Positions 1-9,097 of a stretch of DNA of 20,094 bases are shown here, one piece after another (positions within the stretch are counted from its first letter, which is position 1; the number at the start of each line of letters is the position of its first letter). Under the pieces are notes generated by a model. That model was not told the origin of the DNA and ran no database searches. It was given only the letters and a program-made list of their open reading frames with translations. Source of the DNA: a virus; the IMG/VR virus record IMGVR_UViG_3300031708_000584, positions 1 to 20,094 of that record, one strand, 5' to 3'. A program made the translations under genes and the position numbers.

Positions 1-1
1 A

Positions 2-466
2 GAACTGTGCCTGGATCGCGCAAAGCCGCTCGCTGAGCGGAAGCGCATCGCGGTGGTGGTGGAGCCGATGCTGGACAACATGCAGGTCACCGGGGACCGC
101 GAACTTATGGAATACGCCTGCTACAATCTACTCACGAACGCAGTGAAGTACTCTCCGCAGCGGACCGAGGTGAGGGTTTCCGCGTGGAAGGAAAGCGGCC
201 ATGTCCGCGTTTCAGTGAAAGATCAGGGCATTGGCATGGATCAAAAGGAAGTCAAGCAAATTTTCCAAAAGTTCTACCGGACTAAGAAGGCCGAAGAGTC
301 GGGCGAGGCGGGTACCGGAATCGGTCTATCCATCGTCCAACAGATTGTAGAACAGCACGGAGGAGAGATCGAAGTGGTGAGTGAACCTGGCGCGGGCTCT
401 TGTTTCACCCTGGTACTGCCGGCCGCTGTTGCCACACCGAATCCGGCTGTGGCGGAACGGCGCTGA
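2..466 (+). CDS. Sensor histidine kinase, C-terminal ATPase part (5' truncated by window)
   Basis: The reading frame is open from the first bases of the window, so only about the last 154 residues of the kinase are present. They form a HATPase_c domain. The N box is visible as YNLLTNAVKYSP, the G1 box as DQGIGM, an F-box-like IFQKFYR, and the G2 box as GTGIGLSI. This domain binds ATP and donates phosphate to the conserved His of the DHp domain, which lies upstream of the window. The TGA stop directly abuts the start of the response regulator gene, so the two very probably form a cognate two-component pair. The sensor input domain cannot be seen, so the signal is unknown. Confidence 0.93.
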   Translation, partial: ELCLDRAKPLAERKRIAVVVEPMLDNMQVTGDRELMEYACYNLLTNAVKYSPQRTEVRVSAWKESGHVRVSVKDQGIGMDQKEVKQIFQKFYRTKKAEESGEAGTGIGLSIVQQIVEQHGGEIEVVSEPGAGSCFTLVLPAAVATPNPAVAERR

Positions 467-1774
467 TTGATGCCAAAGCTCTTGTTAGTGGAAGACGATC
501 CCGGGCTTCAATTTACGATTCAAACGGCGCTTGAAGAGAAGGGCTATGCGGTGGATGCCGTATCGACCACTGGCGAGGCCATGGAGCGCTTAAGCGACGG
601 TGGTTACCCGATCGTCATTTCCGATATCTACGTGGATGAACGCACGGGTCTCGATGTCCTTGATGCGGCCAAGCGTAAGGATCCGAACTGTTCGGTAATC
701 CTGATGACCGGACGGGGAACAATCGAAACCGTCATGGCGGCCACTCGCGGCGGCGCTTTCGATTACATCGCGAAGCCGTTCGATTTGGACGTGATGCTGG
801 ATGCGATCGAGCGCGCGGAAGCGACGCGCGAGGTCGGTGAGAAGGAGGCCGAGGAAGAAGATCTGCCTGCGACCGAAATGATCGGCTTTTCGCCCTCGAT
901 GGTCGAGATTTACAAGACGGTCGCGCGGGTGGCTGGTACCGATGCGACGGTGGTGATTGAGGGCGAAACGGGCACGGGCAAGGAAATGGTGGCGCGCATG
1001 ATCCACCGCCGCAGCAAGCGGGCCAATGCGCCGTTTGTAGCGGTGGATTGCGCTTCGATCACACCCACGCTGCTGGAGAGTGAGTTATTCGGCGCCATGC
1101 GTGGAGCTTTCACCGGAGCCGACAGAGACCGCGTTGGCGTGTTTGAAGCTGCGCACCGCGGTACGGTTTTCCTGGACGAAATCGGTGAAGTGGAGCCGGA
1201 GTTTCAGGTGAAGCTGCTGCGCTTCCTGCAAGAGAAGGAGATCCGCCCGGTAGGCGCTTCCCGAACCAAGGAAGTGGATGTGCGCGTGGTGGCGGCCACC
1301 AATCGCGATCTCCAACGAATGGTGGATGAAGGCAAGTTTCGCGAAGACCTGTGGTACCGGCTGAATACAGTACGCATCATGATGCCGCCCCTGTGCGAAC
1401 GGCGCGACGATATTCCCGTGTTGGCGCGGTTCTTCGTGAATAAGTACGCGGAGCGGTACGATCGCGACGTGAAGTTGATGGATTCCGGAGTTAAGGCGCT
1501 GCAAGATTACACATGGCCCGGCAACGTGCGGCAGTTACAACACATGATGGAGCGACTGACTATTTTGGCGGACCGAATCGATGCGGACGCCGTACGCGAT
1601 GCGCTCACCATTATGGAGAGCCGCGAAAAGCCCGTGGAGACGCTCGCGGAGGCCGAAGAGGACCAGATCCGCCGGGTGCTGGCCGCTACCGGCGGCAATA
1701 AGAGCAAGGCTGCTCAGATTCTGGGGATCGAGCGCAAGACGCTCTACCGCAAACTCGAGCGCATGAAGCTCTGA
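467..1774 (+). CDS. NtrC-family sigma-54-dependent response regulator
   Basis: This is a full-length three-domain enhancer-binding protein of 435 aa if the TTG at 467 is used, or 434 aa from the ATG at 470; ATG is the more natural start. Residues 1-120 are a receiver domain with the acidic pair D10/D11, phosphoacceptor D53 and K103. Residues 137-375 are an AAA+ domain with Walker A GETGTGKE (166-173), the sigma-54-contacting GAFTGA loop (213-218) and Walker B TVFLDE (233-238). Residues 395-433 are a Fis-type helix-turn-helix (NKSKAAQILGIERKTLYRKL). The intact GAFTGA loop argues for real activation of sigma-54 RNA polymerase. Its start abuts the kinase stop and the SDR follows after 2 nt, so all three are probably one transcript. 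Target promoters cannot be inferred here. Confidence 0.95.
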   Translation: MMPKLLLVEDDPGLQFTIQTALEEKGYAVDAVSTTGEAMERLSDGGYPIVISDIYVDERTGLDVLDAAKRKDPNCSVILMTGRGTIETVMAATRGGAFDYIAKPFDLDVMLDAIERAEATREVGEKEAEEEDLPATEMIGFSPSMVEIYKTVARVAGTDATVVIEGETGTGKEMVARMIHRRSKRANAPFVAVDCASITPTLLESELFGAMRGAFTGADRDRVGVFEAAHRGTVFLDEIGEVEPEFQVKLLRFLQEKEIRPVGASRTKEVDVRVVAATNRDLQRMVDEGKFREDLWYRLNTVRIMMPPLCERRDDIPVLARFFVNKYAERYDRDVKLMDSGVKALQDYTWPGNVRQLQHMMERLTILADRIDADAVRDALTIMESREKPVETLAEAEEDQIRRVLAATGGNKSKAAQILGIERKTLYRKLERMKL

Positions 1775-1776
1775 CC

Positions 1777-2508
1777 ATGGCGCTCGCGGCTGATTCCCTG
1801 CGGGGTAAGGAGATCATTCTTGCCGGTGGAACTGGCGGCCTGGGGTCCGTGGTTGCGACGCTACTCCAGGAAGAAGGCGCACGCCTGACGCTCAGCTTTC
1901 TCTTGCAGGAGATGCGCGCGCGTCAATGGGAAGGCCGAGCAACTATTGTGCAAGCCGATCTCGCCTCTTCATCGGACCGTGTAAGACTTCTCGATACTGC
2001 TCCTTCACTCTATGGCCTGGTGATTCTCGCCGGCAACCCGGCGCGAGTAAGTGAGGCTTCCCAAATGGAGTCGGCGATGCTGCAATCGCACACAGTTAAC
2101 TATCTGGGACCGGTCCTGTTGGCGCGAGAAGCGGCAGAGCGAATGAAAGCCGCTGCGATTCCCGGAGCCATAGTGCTCATTTCCACTATGCAGGCCAATG
2201 CGCTATTTCCGGGGTCCACCGCCTATGCTGCACAAAAGGAGGCCTTGCAGCACGCCGCTCGCATACTAGCAAAAGAGTGCCGCGGCGCCAGGAACGTTCG
2301 CGTCAATGTGGTCAGCCCCGGCGTAACAGCGGCGGGAATGGCGGAAGCCAGCATCGCATCCGGCAAATATGACCGGTTCATCAATGAAGATGTCATCTCG
2401 CGTTTCGGCCGGGCCGAAGACATCGCCCGCGCAGTGCGTTTTTTCCTTGAGCCCGATAATTACGTTACCGGTCAAGTGTTGTGTGTGGATGGCGGCGTCA
2501 CGCTCTAA
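1777..2508 (+). CDS. SDR-family NAD(P)-dependent oxidoreductase
   Basis: This 243-aa protein is a classical short-chain dehydrogenase/reductase of normal length. The nucleotide-binding glycine motif is GGTGGLG (17-23). The catalytic set is N108 in HTVNYLG, S136 in VLISTMQ, Y150 and K154 in YAAQK. The C-terminus YVTGQVLCVDGG is typical of FabG-like members. The usual NNAG motif is replaced by LAGNPA (84-89). The substrate cannot be told from sequence. It starts 2 nt after the response-regulator stop, with no strong Shine-Dalgarno sequence, so it is probably coupled to the two-component operon. Its TAA (2506-2508) overlaps the TAG of the convergent phage gene (2505-2507). Confidence 0.92.
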   Translation: MALAADSLRGKEIILAGGTGGLGSVVATLLQEEGARLTLSFLLQEMRARQWEGRATIVQADLASSSDRVRLLDTAPSLYGLVILAGNPARVSEASQMESAMLQSHTVNYLGPVLLAREAAERMKAAAIPGAIVLISTMQANALFPGSTAYAAQKEALQHAARILAKECRGARNVRVNVVSPGVTAAGMAEASIASGKYDRFINEDVISRFGRAEDIARAVRFFLEPDNYVTGQVLCVDGGVTL

Positions 2509-5207
2509 GAGCCCATAAATCGCGCTTTTCGGGGGCCGCCACTCAACGGCAGGCCGTAACCGATCAGGCAGAACTGATCGAGAGCGAACAGAACCACCGA
2601 CTCGTCCCCGGCAGCGATTGCAAGTGAACGCTCCTTAGCCCAAGGAGTCGTGTAATCGGTGATTCCGATCAAGTGACTGGATTGTGCCGGCGTAAACCCG
2701 TTCTGCGCCGGAAACTGAATCGATTGGCGTGCTTCATCCAGGTTGCGATTGCCTGTATAAGTAAAGTTCTCGGTCTTGAGACAAGCCAGGTTGGCAGGAA
2801 TCCAATCATTCAGCGGAAAATTTACGATCCGATTCAGCGCGGTATCGTTGACGTCGTGCGGGTAAAGAACTTCGAACTCCGCCGCAGGATAAGTCTGACG
2901 CACGAACTGCCTGATTGCGCTTGTGAACTGCCCGATCAAGCTGGGTAGAAAAACACACTCTTGCGTTAAGGTGGAGGGGTCTGCATTCTGGCTCAAGATT
3001 ATGGACATCGCTCTGCTATACTGCGCTTGAAAGGCGCTTGTAGCATAGGCGTCATAGAACGGCATACCCGATGCCGCCGCAAAGTACCACCACTGCACTT
3101 CACCAAATTGCAGATAGGGCGTGACCCCCGCGACAGCCATCAGCCCTGCCATGTCAGCGTAGACCTGCTGCCAAAAAGCTAGGCTGGCTGGGCTAAAGTT
3201 GGTTTGCAACGCTGGCGTATTTACCCATACAGGGTCGCCGCTCGGATACCGTTGCGCGATGCCGGTCGTCACAGTGTCGTCGCCATTGCCGATTTCCGTG
3301 CTGAACGAGGTCGCCACCGATATTCCATGCCCTTTCAGCGCTTGAAAGAAGCTTGTACTCCAGTCGCGCGCCGCCCGATTGATTCGCGGCGTGGCGGTCA
3401 GATCGGTCAGCCAAATCCCATCCTGCCCGCCGGCAAGCGCGGCACTGCTGGATTGTGCAGTGAACTGCGTGCTGTTTGTACTTACCGTAATGGTGATGCT
3501 TTCGCCTTGTGTGCCCATGGCGCGCGCCGTAATCGTCAAGGCGGAGCCATTCGCCTGCGCCCAAACACCGGTCGAACCTGCGTTGATCAGTAACGCAAAA
3601 CAAGTGGCAATACTCTGGGCGGTGTCGCCGATCAAGTTCAAATGAGAGATCGAAGTCGCGCCAAGCGATATCTGCGTGGTATTCCCGAATTCCGGAGCTC
3701 CGCTGAAAGTAACCGTCGCCCACGAATACTGTTGCCCAGGCTGGAGCAACTCATAAAACCACAGCGCCCCGGCATAGTGATTCGCGCGGCCCTGAAAGCC
3801 CAGCGTTTGGATTAGCCATGCAGTCCTTTCGGGCGCCAATGCCTGCGAGTGGAGAGTATCCCAATCGGTTGCCAGCGCCGTCGTGGACATTGGCGTGAAA
3901 CCAGGAAGCCCGGTAGCCGGAATGGCGATCTCAAAGAAATCGAAGTAAAAGTACGATCCCGCCGCTCCTGTATGGGAAATGGCCACTTGATGACTCCCGC
4001 CGGCGGAAAAGTTGCCCAGCAAGATCCGCGTGAGCACATCTTCACCCGCCAATTCAAGGTTAATCGTAACTGCCGCGCCGCTATCTACCTGAACCGAGAC
4101 CTGTGCTCCGCCATCGGCGCACCTGGTTCCCAGGTAAAGAGAGTGCGCCCCTACAGCAGTGTAACCGAAGCTGAGAGAGTCTCCTGGAGTTGTTGTCCAG
4201 TGGATAGATCCGCCTGAGAAGTTACCCAAAGCGCTGCTCCAAGTACCGTGATACGAGATCTCATCGCCAGCTGAGTCCTCTGCCCGCCGGCTACCAGGCC
4301 CGGCCACGCTATATTGCAGATTGCCTCCGCTCAACGTCCAACCGGAAACCAGCACCGAGAATTCAGTGCGCTGGAAAGTCCCGGGCTGCAAATCCGCGGC
4401 CCAAGTCCATCGCATCTTTCGGACATTGGTAACTGGTACAGACACACCGGTCACATCCAGCAGGTTACTGAAGTTGAGGCTTATTTGCCAGGCTTGCGGC
4501 GATTGGCCGCCGCTAAACAATGCAGAAGCGGGCGACCAGGATTCGGTGCCCGACCCATGAACCGTTCCATAGACGCCAATCCGATTGCCATTCGACCCCG
4601 GAGCTCCCAAGTAGGTCAAGGTGATCTGGTTGCCGCTGGCAGTTGCCGTGACCAGACCGGCTGTCTGGTTTACTGTAATGGCATATGCCAAGCTGTTCAC
4701 AGCGGTGGCCAGCGTATCGCTTGACGTAATTTGGTAGTTGAAGTGTTGGTCCAGCCACGCCAGTTCGATGTAGTCGCCCGCGGTCGGCGTTCCCTGCAAC
4801 TCGAACTGGGTCGTAGCGGCAATGGTCGATCCAACGGCCGATGCGTAGTTTTTAAGCGGCACCTGATAAATCGTTTCGGCGCCACCCACGTCGGCCCAGA
4901 TTCGCAGGTACGGCCAATCCACTGTTGGGAACCAGAGCGAGTCAAGCGAAATGCAATTGGTGCGTGTTTCCGTATAGGAAAGACTTATGCCAGCCAGATC
5001 GCCATCCGGTAGGTTTCGTAGCGCCGGATGCTCAAAGACATTGTCCCGGTTCCACTCAACCACTACCCAGTCGAACTGCTGCCGCCAGGATCCTGAAACC
5101 GTGAAACCCGACCCACTGGTTTGACTCAGCGCCGCCACCGCCGAAGGCTCTAGGAAATAGCACTGCAGATCACGGTCTGGCTGTAGTTTCGTAAGTGTCT
5201 CGGCCAT
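2505..5207 (-). CDS. Phage tail fibre/tip protein with CBM-like and glycosidase-like TIM-barrel domains
   Basis: This 900-aa protein is the last gene of the virion operon. Residues 1-300 are beta-rich and include a small module (about 147-235) ending SGGQ. Residues 318-430 look like a jelly-roll carbohydrate-binding module (GSIHW ... YFYFDFFEIAIP). From about 440 the sequence looks like a TIM-barrel glycoside hydrolase: GFQGRANHYAGALWFYEL resembles an early strand, and PYLQFGEVQWWYF (697-709) carries a candidate acid/base, E703. A second copy of the SGGQ-type module (511-597, ending AGGQDG) appears to be inserted in the barrel. It starts by a 1-nt overlap (TAATG) with the hub gene. By analogy with virion-borne hydrolases it may bind and cut surface glycans. 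The fold assignment is inferred by eye, and a purely binding role is possible. Confidence 0.62.
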   Translation of the reverse strand: MAETLTKLQPDRDLQCYFLEPSAVAALSQTSGSGFTVSGSWRQQFDWVVVEWNRDNVFEHPALRNLPDGDLAGISLSYTETRTNCISLDSLWFPTVDWPYLRIWADVGGAETIYQVPLKNYASAVGSTIAATTQFELQGTPTAGDYIELAWLDQHFNYQITSSDTLATAVNSLAYAITVNQTAGLVTATASGNQITLTYLGAPGSNGNRIGVYGTVHGSGTESWSPASALFSGGQSPQAWQISLNFSNLLDVTGVSVPVTNVRKMRWTWAADLQPGTFQRTEFSVLVSGWTLSGGNLQYSVAGPGSRRAEDSAGDEISYHGTWSSALGNFSGGSIHWTTTPGDSLSFGYTAVGAHSLYLGTRCADGGAQVSVQVDSGAAVTINLELAGEDVLTRILLGNFSAGGSHQVAISHTGAAGSYFYFDFFEIAIPATGLPGFTPMSTTALATDWDTLHSQALAPERTAWLIQTLGFQGRANHYAGALWFYELLQPGQQYSWATVTFSGAPEFGNTTQISLGATSISHLNLIGDTAQSIATCFALLINAGSTGVWAQANGSALTITARAMGTQGESITITVSTNSTQFTAQSSSAALAGGQDGIWLTDLTATPRINRAARDWSTSFFQALKGHGISVATSFSTEIGNGDDTVTTGIAQRYPSGDPVWVNTPALQTNFSPASLAFWQQVYADMAGLMAVAGVTPYLQFGEVQWWYFAAASGMPFYDAYATSAFQAQYSRAMSIILSQNADPSTLTQECVFLPSLIGQFTSAIRQFVRQTYPAAEFEVLYPHDVNDTALNRIVNFPLNDWIPANLACLKTENFTYTGNRNLDEARQSIQFPAQNGFTPAQSSHLIGITDYTTPWAKERSLAIAAGDESVVLFALDQFCLIGYGLPLSGGPRKARFMGS

Positions 5208-8200
5208 TAGAGTCGAATCAGGACGGTAAGATCGGCGCCAGGCAGCGTTTGACCCACCGCCAGCACTGCAAGCGTAATCTGTGCGCCGGAAGTTAATGGC
5301 GGCAGTGTAACGCCGTCGACGCTATTGGAGATGAATAGTCCTATCGGAATCGTCAACTGACAGTAGGAAGCGCCATTAACATTTACTTGAAGTTGCACCG
5401 GTTGGTCGGCCGAGGTCCCCAAGACCGCAAACACGTCCCGTACGGAATGCGCCGCATCCGTCACCAGAGCCGCTGCCGCCGATTGGTCCACGGCGAGGAA
5501 TCCGTCTACCTGAATCGAGTATTGGCCGCCGGAGAGCGTTCGAAGCCCGTTATCCACGTTGTGAGTGACGCACACGCTGGCGATGGGCCCGCTACCCTTC
5601 TCGTTGGTGACAAACATCTGGGCGCTGGCCACCCGCACATCGGGCAGTAAGATTGGGTACGTCCAATTGCCGCTGTAAAGGCTGCCGAAGAATTCGGGAG
5701 GGAATGGAGCTATCACCGGCAGGACTGAGAGTTGATAAATTAGGGCCTGTACGGAATGGGCCGCCACCGGACTTCCGTGTAAGCCGCGAGTAACCGTGTA
5801 TTGAGTACCGTTGGTGGAGACCGCCGTGACCTGCATCACTTCTGCATCGATCTGAACGACGCTCCCCGCCTGCGCCGACCCCGCCGAATTCAACGTTAGA
5901 GTTGTGTCGGTCGCGGCCATCGCGGCTGAAAGCAGAGTCGTGGGCGTACCTTGAATCTCGTTCCAATAGAAGAGCGATAGAGTACCCGACGAGACCGTTT
6001 GGGTGTTGGTCAGATCGGTAAACGACACGCCGCTCAGGACTATTGTGCCGCCGCTCGGCCCAGTGCCCAGACCGAATTCGGGCGCGGGAGGAGGGACACT
6101 GTCGGTCGTGCCCGATCCGCCGATCTGCCAGCGCGTGACAATTGCAAGCTGCGGCGGGCACTCCACGTCGCTCGCGTTGGCCGAGCGTCCCGTCAAATGT
6201 ACCACTTCGCCTGCGAAATTTGGAATCGCAAACTGAATCGGGCTGCTGGCGGCCACTCCACCAAAATGCCATGCCGACTCGGCCACTACAAAAAAGCTCG
6301 TCGCGTCTGGTTCTACCACCCACGTCGAAGTCAGAGTGACGGTAGTCGTGCTGTTGGAGGAAATACTGGCCTCCTGGCCAGCGCCGGTTCCCCTGGTAAT
6401 GCGCACCGTCATGCCCAGGTAGGAATTCGCCGCCATCTGCAGCGTGCTGTTGCCTACTGTGTTCGCGGAATAAATGGCGGCGGCGGTTTCAGGCTGCGCC
6501 TCCATTCGCCAGTAGAAGTTTGCATGATCGAAGTTAGGATCGGGTGGCGCAACCAACTGGTCTGTCAGGCCGGTATCGCTAAACTGCGCCGCGATGGCCT
6601 GTCCCGTGGCGATTCGAAACAGTTCGGATGGCGTCGGTCCGCGGTACACGTTGAAGGTTGCGGTGTCCGGGGTGAAGCTCAAACCTGTCAGTGTCACGCT
6701 GCTTCCATCCGCCGGAATGCTCGCTGTTACTATGAACGAAAGCGCCCCTTCTCCGCTGGCGCTGTTGACGCCCGAGACCGCATAGTACAGGTTCTGTCCT
6801 GAAGTCAACGTTCCGCCCGTAGTAATCTGCGGGGAGAAACTCAAAAGAGGGATTCCCGGACCGGTGGCGGCGATGGTGGCCGGAGCCACAAAGCTCACGG
6901 ACACTCCAACCGCGACAGTGCCGTCGCTAGCCGTCGTGTCGGTCTCTTGCACGCCGAATTCGATATTGCCGTTGCTATCGATGGTCGTCCCGATTAGTGG
7001 ATTTGGCGTCCCAATCCCGGCGCTGCCATTCGGCCCTGTCCCGGAGGGTGAATTCGTCTGCCCATTAGTGTCTGCATACCAGGCGTCATCGTGGATCTGG
7101 GCCGTAATAGTGGAAGTCCTATAATTGGTCGCCGGGGAAATCTTCAGAACCCGGAATGCCTGCCGGGTGAAACCCTCTTTCAGATAGGTGAATGTGATGA
7201 TGTCGCCAGGCCGGATCCCAACTGCTTTGACGCTGGTATCAAATTGAATATAAGTATTTCCAAGTATGGATTTATCCAGGTTGAACTGCAGAATCCGGCC
7301 GGCCTGATCATAATTCGGAATGCCGACGGCCATTAATGCCGCAGTGACCTCCTGGCCGGACAGCACAATATCCTCAGGATTCGTTACCGAGAAGCTGTCC
7401 TGTTGATACCCATTGAGACTGTCTTGATATTCGACATTGTAGGAATTCGGCGTGTCCGCGATGGGGCGGCTTGTCACCGTCACGCTGGGGTCGCCATTCT
7501 GCCGCCGCATTATGCCCGAAGTCCCATTGCTTCCATCCCCAAATTCGTAGCTCGGCCATCCGCCATTGAGGGACGCAGTACTGTTCGACCATGCCAGTTG
7601 GGCAGGCTGCTGGAGAGCTATCGTGTTTTCTACTTGTAGTTGGAGTACGCCGCCTGGTCCGTATGTAAGGAACAGCCGGGCTCCATTGCGAATTCCCCTA
7701 ACCAAGTCCCCGGCGCTACGTCTCTTTTGCAAAACCAGATTGCATTGAAACCGCGGCAAGGTGATCGCATTTCCGTTCAAATCGGTCGAGTTGATCTGCT
7801 GATCGCAATATGCCGCCGCCGCGGCAAAACTGGTGAAATCGAGCTCTGACGCCGTCCAACCGCTCCGCTGCAGTACATCAAGGAGTATCCATTCCGGATT
7901 GTTTGAGAACTGACTCGCCAGCTTGGCGCCGGCCACCGAATAGGTTGGTACAATCAGGCCCTGCGCCAGCACCTGGATGCTTGGAATCGAATTTCCGTCG
8001 CTCAATTGGTTCGGCACAACAACAGAGAGGTAAGCCATGCTGCCATAGGGATCGCCCACTGGTTGCCCGCTCCCGTTTACGAAATTCATGTCGAACGCGC
8101 CGTCCCGTGATCCCAGTGTCACTACGTTGTACCATCCGGTCCCCGTCATGTTAGTGCCGGAAACGCCGATTGGGATTTGAACGTCATTGACTAGGACCGT

Positions 8201-9097
8201 GACTACCCCTTGCATCACGCCGATGCCCAGCAACACTTCCATCCGTGTCAGATTGCCGTCATTGCGCGCAAATACCACCAGCGGCTCGTACCACGCCGTC
8301 CCATAGACCATGGGGACGAAGTCGTTATAGCGCGCCTGATTTACCGAGAGATTCGAACTCGTCCAGGCACTGCCGTAGCCGCGCACCGAGATCACTGGCG
8401 GGACGAATTCCAGACCGCCGAATCTCGTGAACATGCCGCGCGCCTGGCAATCGGTGCGCACATATCCGCAAGATGTAAACGGCGCCCCATTATTCAAGTT
8501 GCCCGTCCCGCCCGGCAACCCCGCCGAGTAGCCACAACGGTAGTACATGGAATACTGCCCGTCTGTTCCGCCGCTCACGGCTTCAGCTTGTTGCGCCGGC
8601 GTCGAGGGAAACTGCCATGGGCACCGGCTCTGGATTCGAACCTCGGGCAGCAGGAGCCTCTGCAGGTTCATCCGGTTCGTCGCGGTAAGCCTGAAGGTCG
8701 CCTCCTTAATCTGGTCGGGTGGATTGCAGATACCCTGGAACACCACCGTCGTGGCGGTCAGCGGCACATTGTTCCGGAGATCGTAGAATAGGAAACTCGC
8801 AGTCAGTTGGGCGCCCTTCCAACCAGTCGCTTGTTGGATTTCGGAAAAGTGCGAATCCGCGTTCGCCAAGGTTACCGATATGGCCGGGCTTCCGTCCACG
8901 CCTTGATCGGACGCCGTCTGAATGTCGAACGAGCTTTGCTGAAGCACGCGCGCCGCGTACACGGTTCCGCTGATCGTGATGGCGTGCGTGCACCAGTGTT
9001 CGGTGTCGCCATTCGAAAGGGCGCAGTCGAACACCATCAGAGGCGTATCGGTTACGGCCTGTTCTTTCAGGCTAGAGATGGTTTGCATAAACGACAT
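5207..9097 (-). CDS. Phage tail hub/tip protein with Ig/FN3-like modules
   Basis: This 1296-aa protein is the largest virion protein here. The N-terminal 155 residues (FDCALSNGDTEHWCTHAITI, then VLQQSSFDIQ) resemble the start of tail-hub proteins of the DUF2163/gp27-like type. Residues 380-670 fit the rest of a hub, ending TSTITAQIHDDAWY. A Ser/Gly/Asn linker (675-710) leads to accessory modules. About 755-850 is Ig/FN3-like with FNVYRG. About 868-940 carries GTGAGQEASISSN. About 1050-1122 carries a tail-protein repeat (LSAAMAATDTTLTLN ... VTRGLHGSPVAAH). The C-terminus is beta-rich. The usual role is to close the tail tube and carry fibres. The ATG at 9097 overlaps the previous gene by 26 nt; an in-frame ATG at 9088 is an alternative, and neither has a clear Shine-Dalgarno sequence. 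Confidence 0.68.
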   Translation of the reverse strand: MSFMQTISSLKEQAVTDTPLMVFDCALSNGDTEHWCTHAITISGTVYAARVLQQSSFDIQTASDQGVDGSPAISVTLANADSHFSEIQQATGWKGAQLTASFLFYDLRNNVPLTATTVVFQGICNPPDQIKEATFRLTATNRMNLQRLLLPEVRIQSRCPWQFPSTPAQQAEAVSGGTDGQYSMYYRCGYSAGLPGGTGNLNNGAPFTSCGYVRTDCQARGMFTRFGGLEFVPPVISVRGYGSAWTSSNLSVNQARYNDFVPMVYGTAWYEPLVVFARNDGNLTRMEVLLGIGVMQGVVTVLVNDVQIPIGVSGTNMTGTGWYNVVTLGSRDGAFDMNFVNGSGQPVGDPYGSMAYLSVVVPNQLSDGNSIPSIQVLAQGLIVPTYSVAGAKLASQFSNNPEWILLDVLQRSGWTASELDFTSFAAAAAYCDQQINSTDLNGNAITLPRFQCNLVLQKRRSAGDLVRGIRNGARLFLTYGPGGVLQLQVENTIALQQPAQLAWSNSTASLNGGWPSYEFGDGSNGTSGIMRRQNGDPSVTVTSRPIADTPNSYNVEYQDSLNGYQQDSFSVTNPEDIVLSGQEVTAALMAVGIPNYDQAGRILQFNLDKSILGNTYIQFDTSVKAVGIRPGDIITFTYLKEGFTRQAFRVLKISPATNYRTSTITAQIHDDAWYADTNGQTNSPSGTGPNGSAGIGTPNPLIGTTIDSNGNIEFGVQETDTTASDGTVAVGVSVSFVAPATIAATGPGIPLLSFSPQITTGGTLTSGQNLYYAVSGVNSASGEGALSFIVTASIPADGSSVTLTGLSFTPDTATFNVYRGPTPSELFRIATGQAIAAQFSDTGLTDQLVAPPDPNFDHANFYWRMEAQPETAAAIYSANTVGNSTLQMAANSYLGMTVRITRGTGAGQEASISSNSTTTVTLTSTWVVEPDATSFFVVAESAWHFGGVAASSPIQFAIPNFAGEVVHLTGRSANASDVECPPQLAIVTRWQIGGSGTTDSVPPPAPEFGLGTGPSGGTIVLSGVSFTDLTNTQTVSSGTLSLFYWNEIQGTPTTLLSAAMAATDTTLTLNSAGSAQAGSVVQIDAEVMQVTAVSTNGTQYTVTRGLHGSPVAAHSVQALIYQLSVLPVIAPFPPEFFGSLYSGNWTYPILLPDVRVASAQMFVTNEKGSGPIASVCVTHNVDNGLRTLSGGQYSIQVDGFLAVDQSAAAALVTDAAHSVRDVFAVLGTSADQPVQLQVNVNGASYCQLTIPIGLFISNSVDGVTLPPLTSGAQITLAVLAVGQTLPGADLTVLIRL

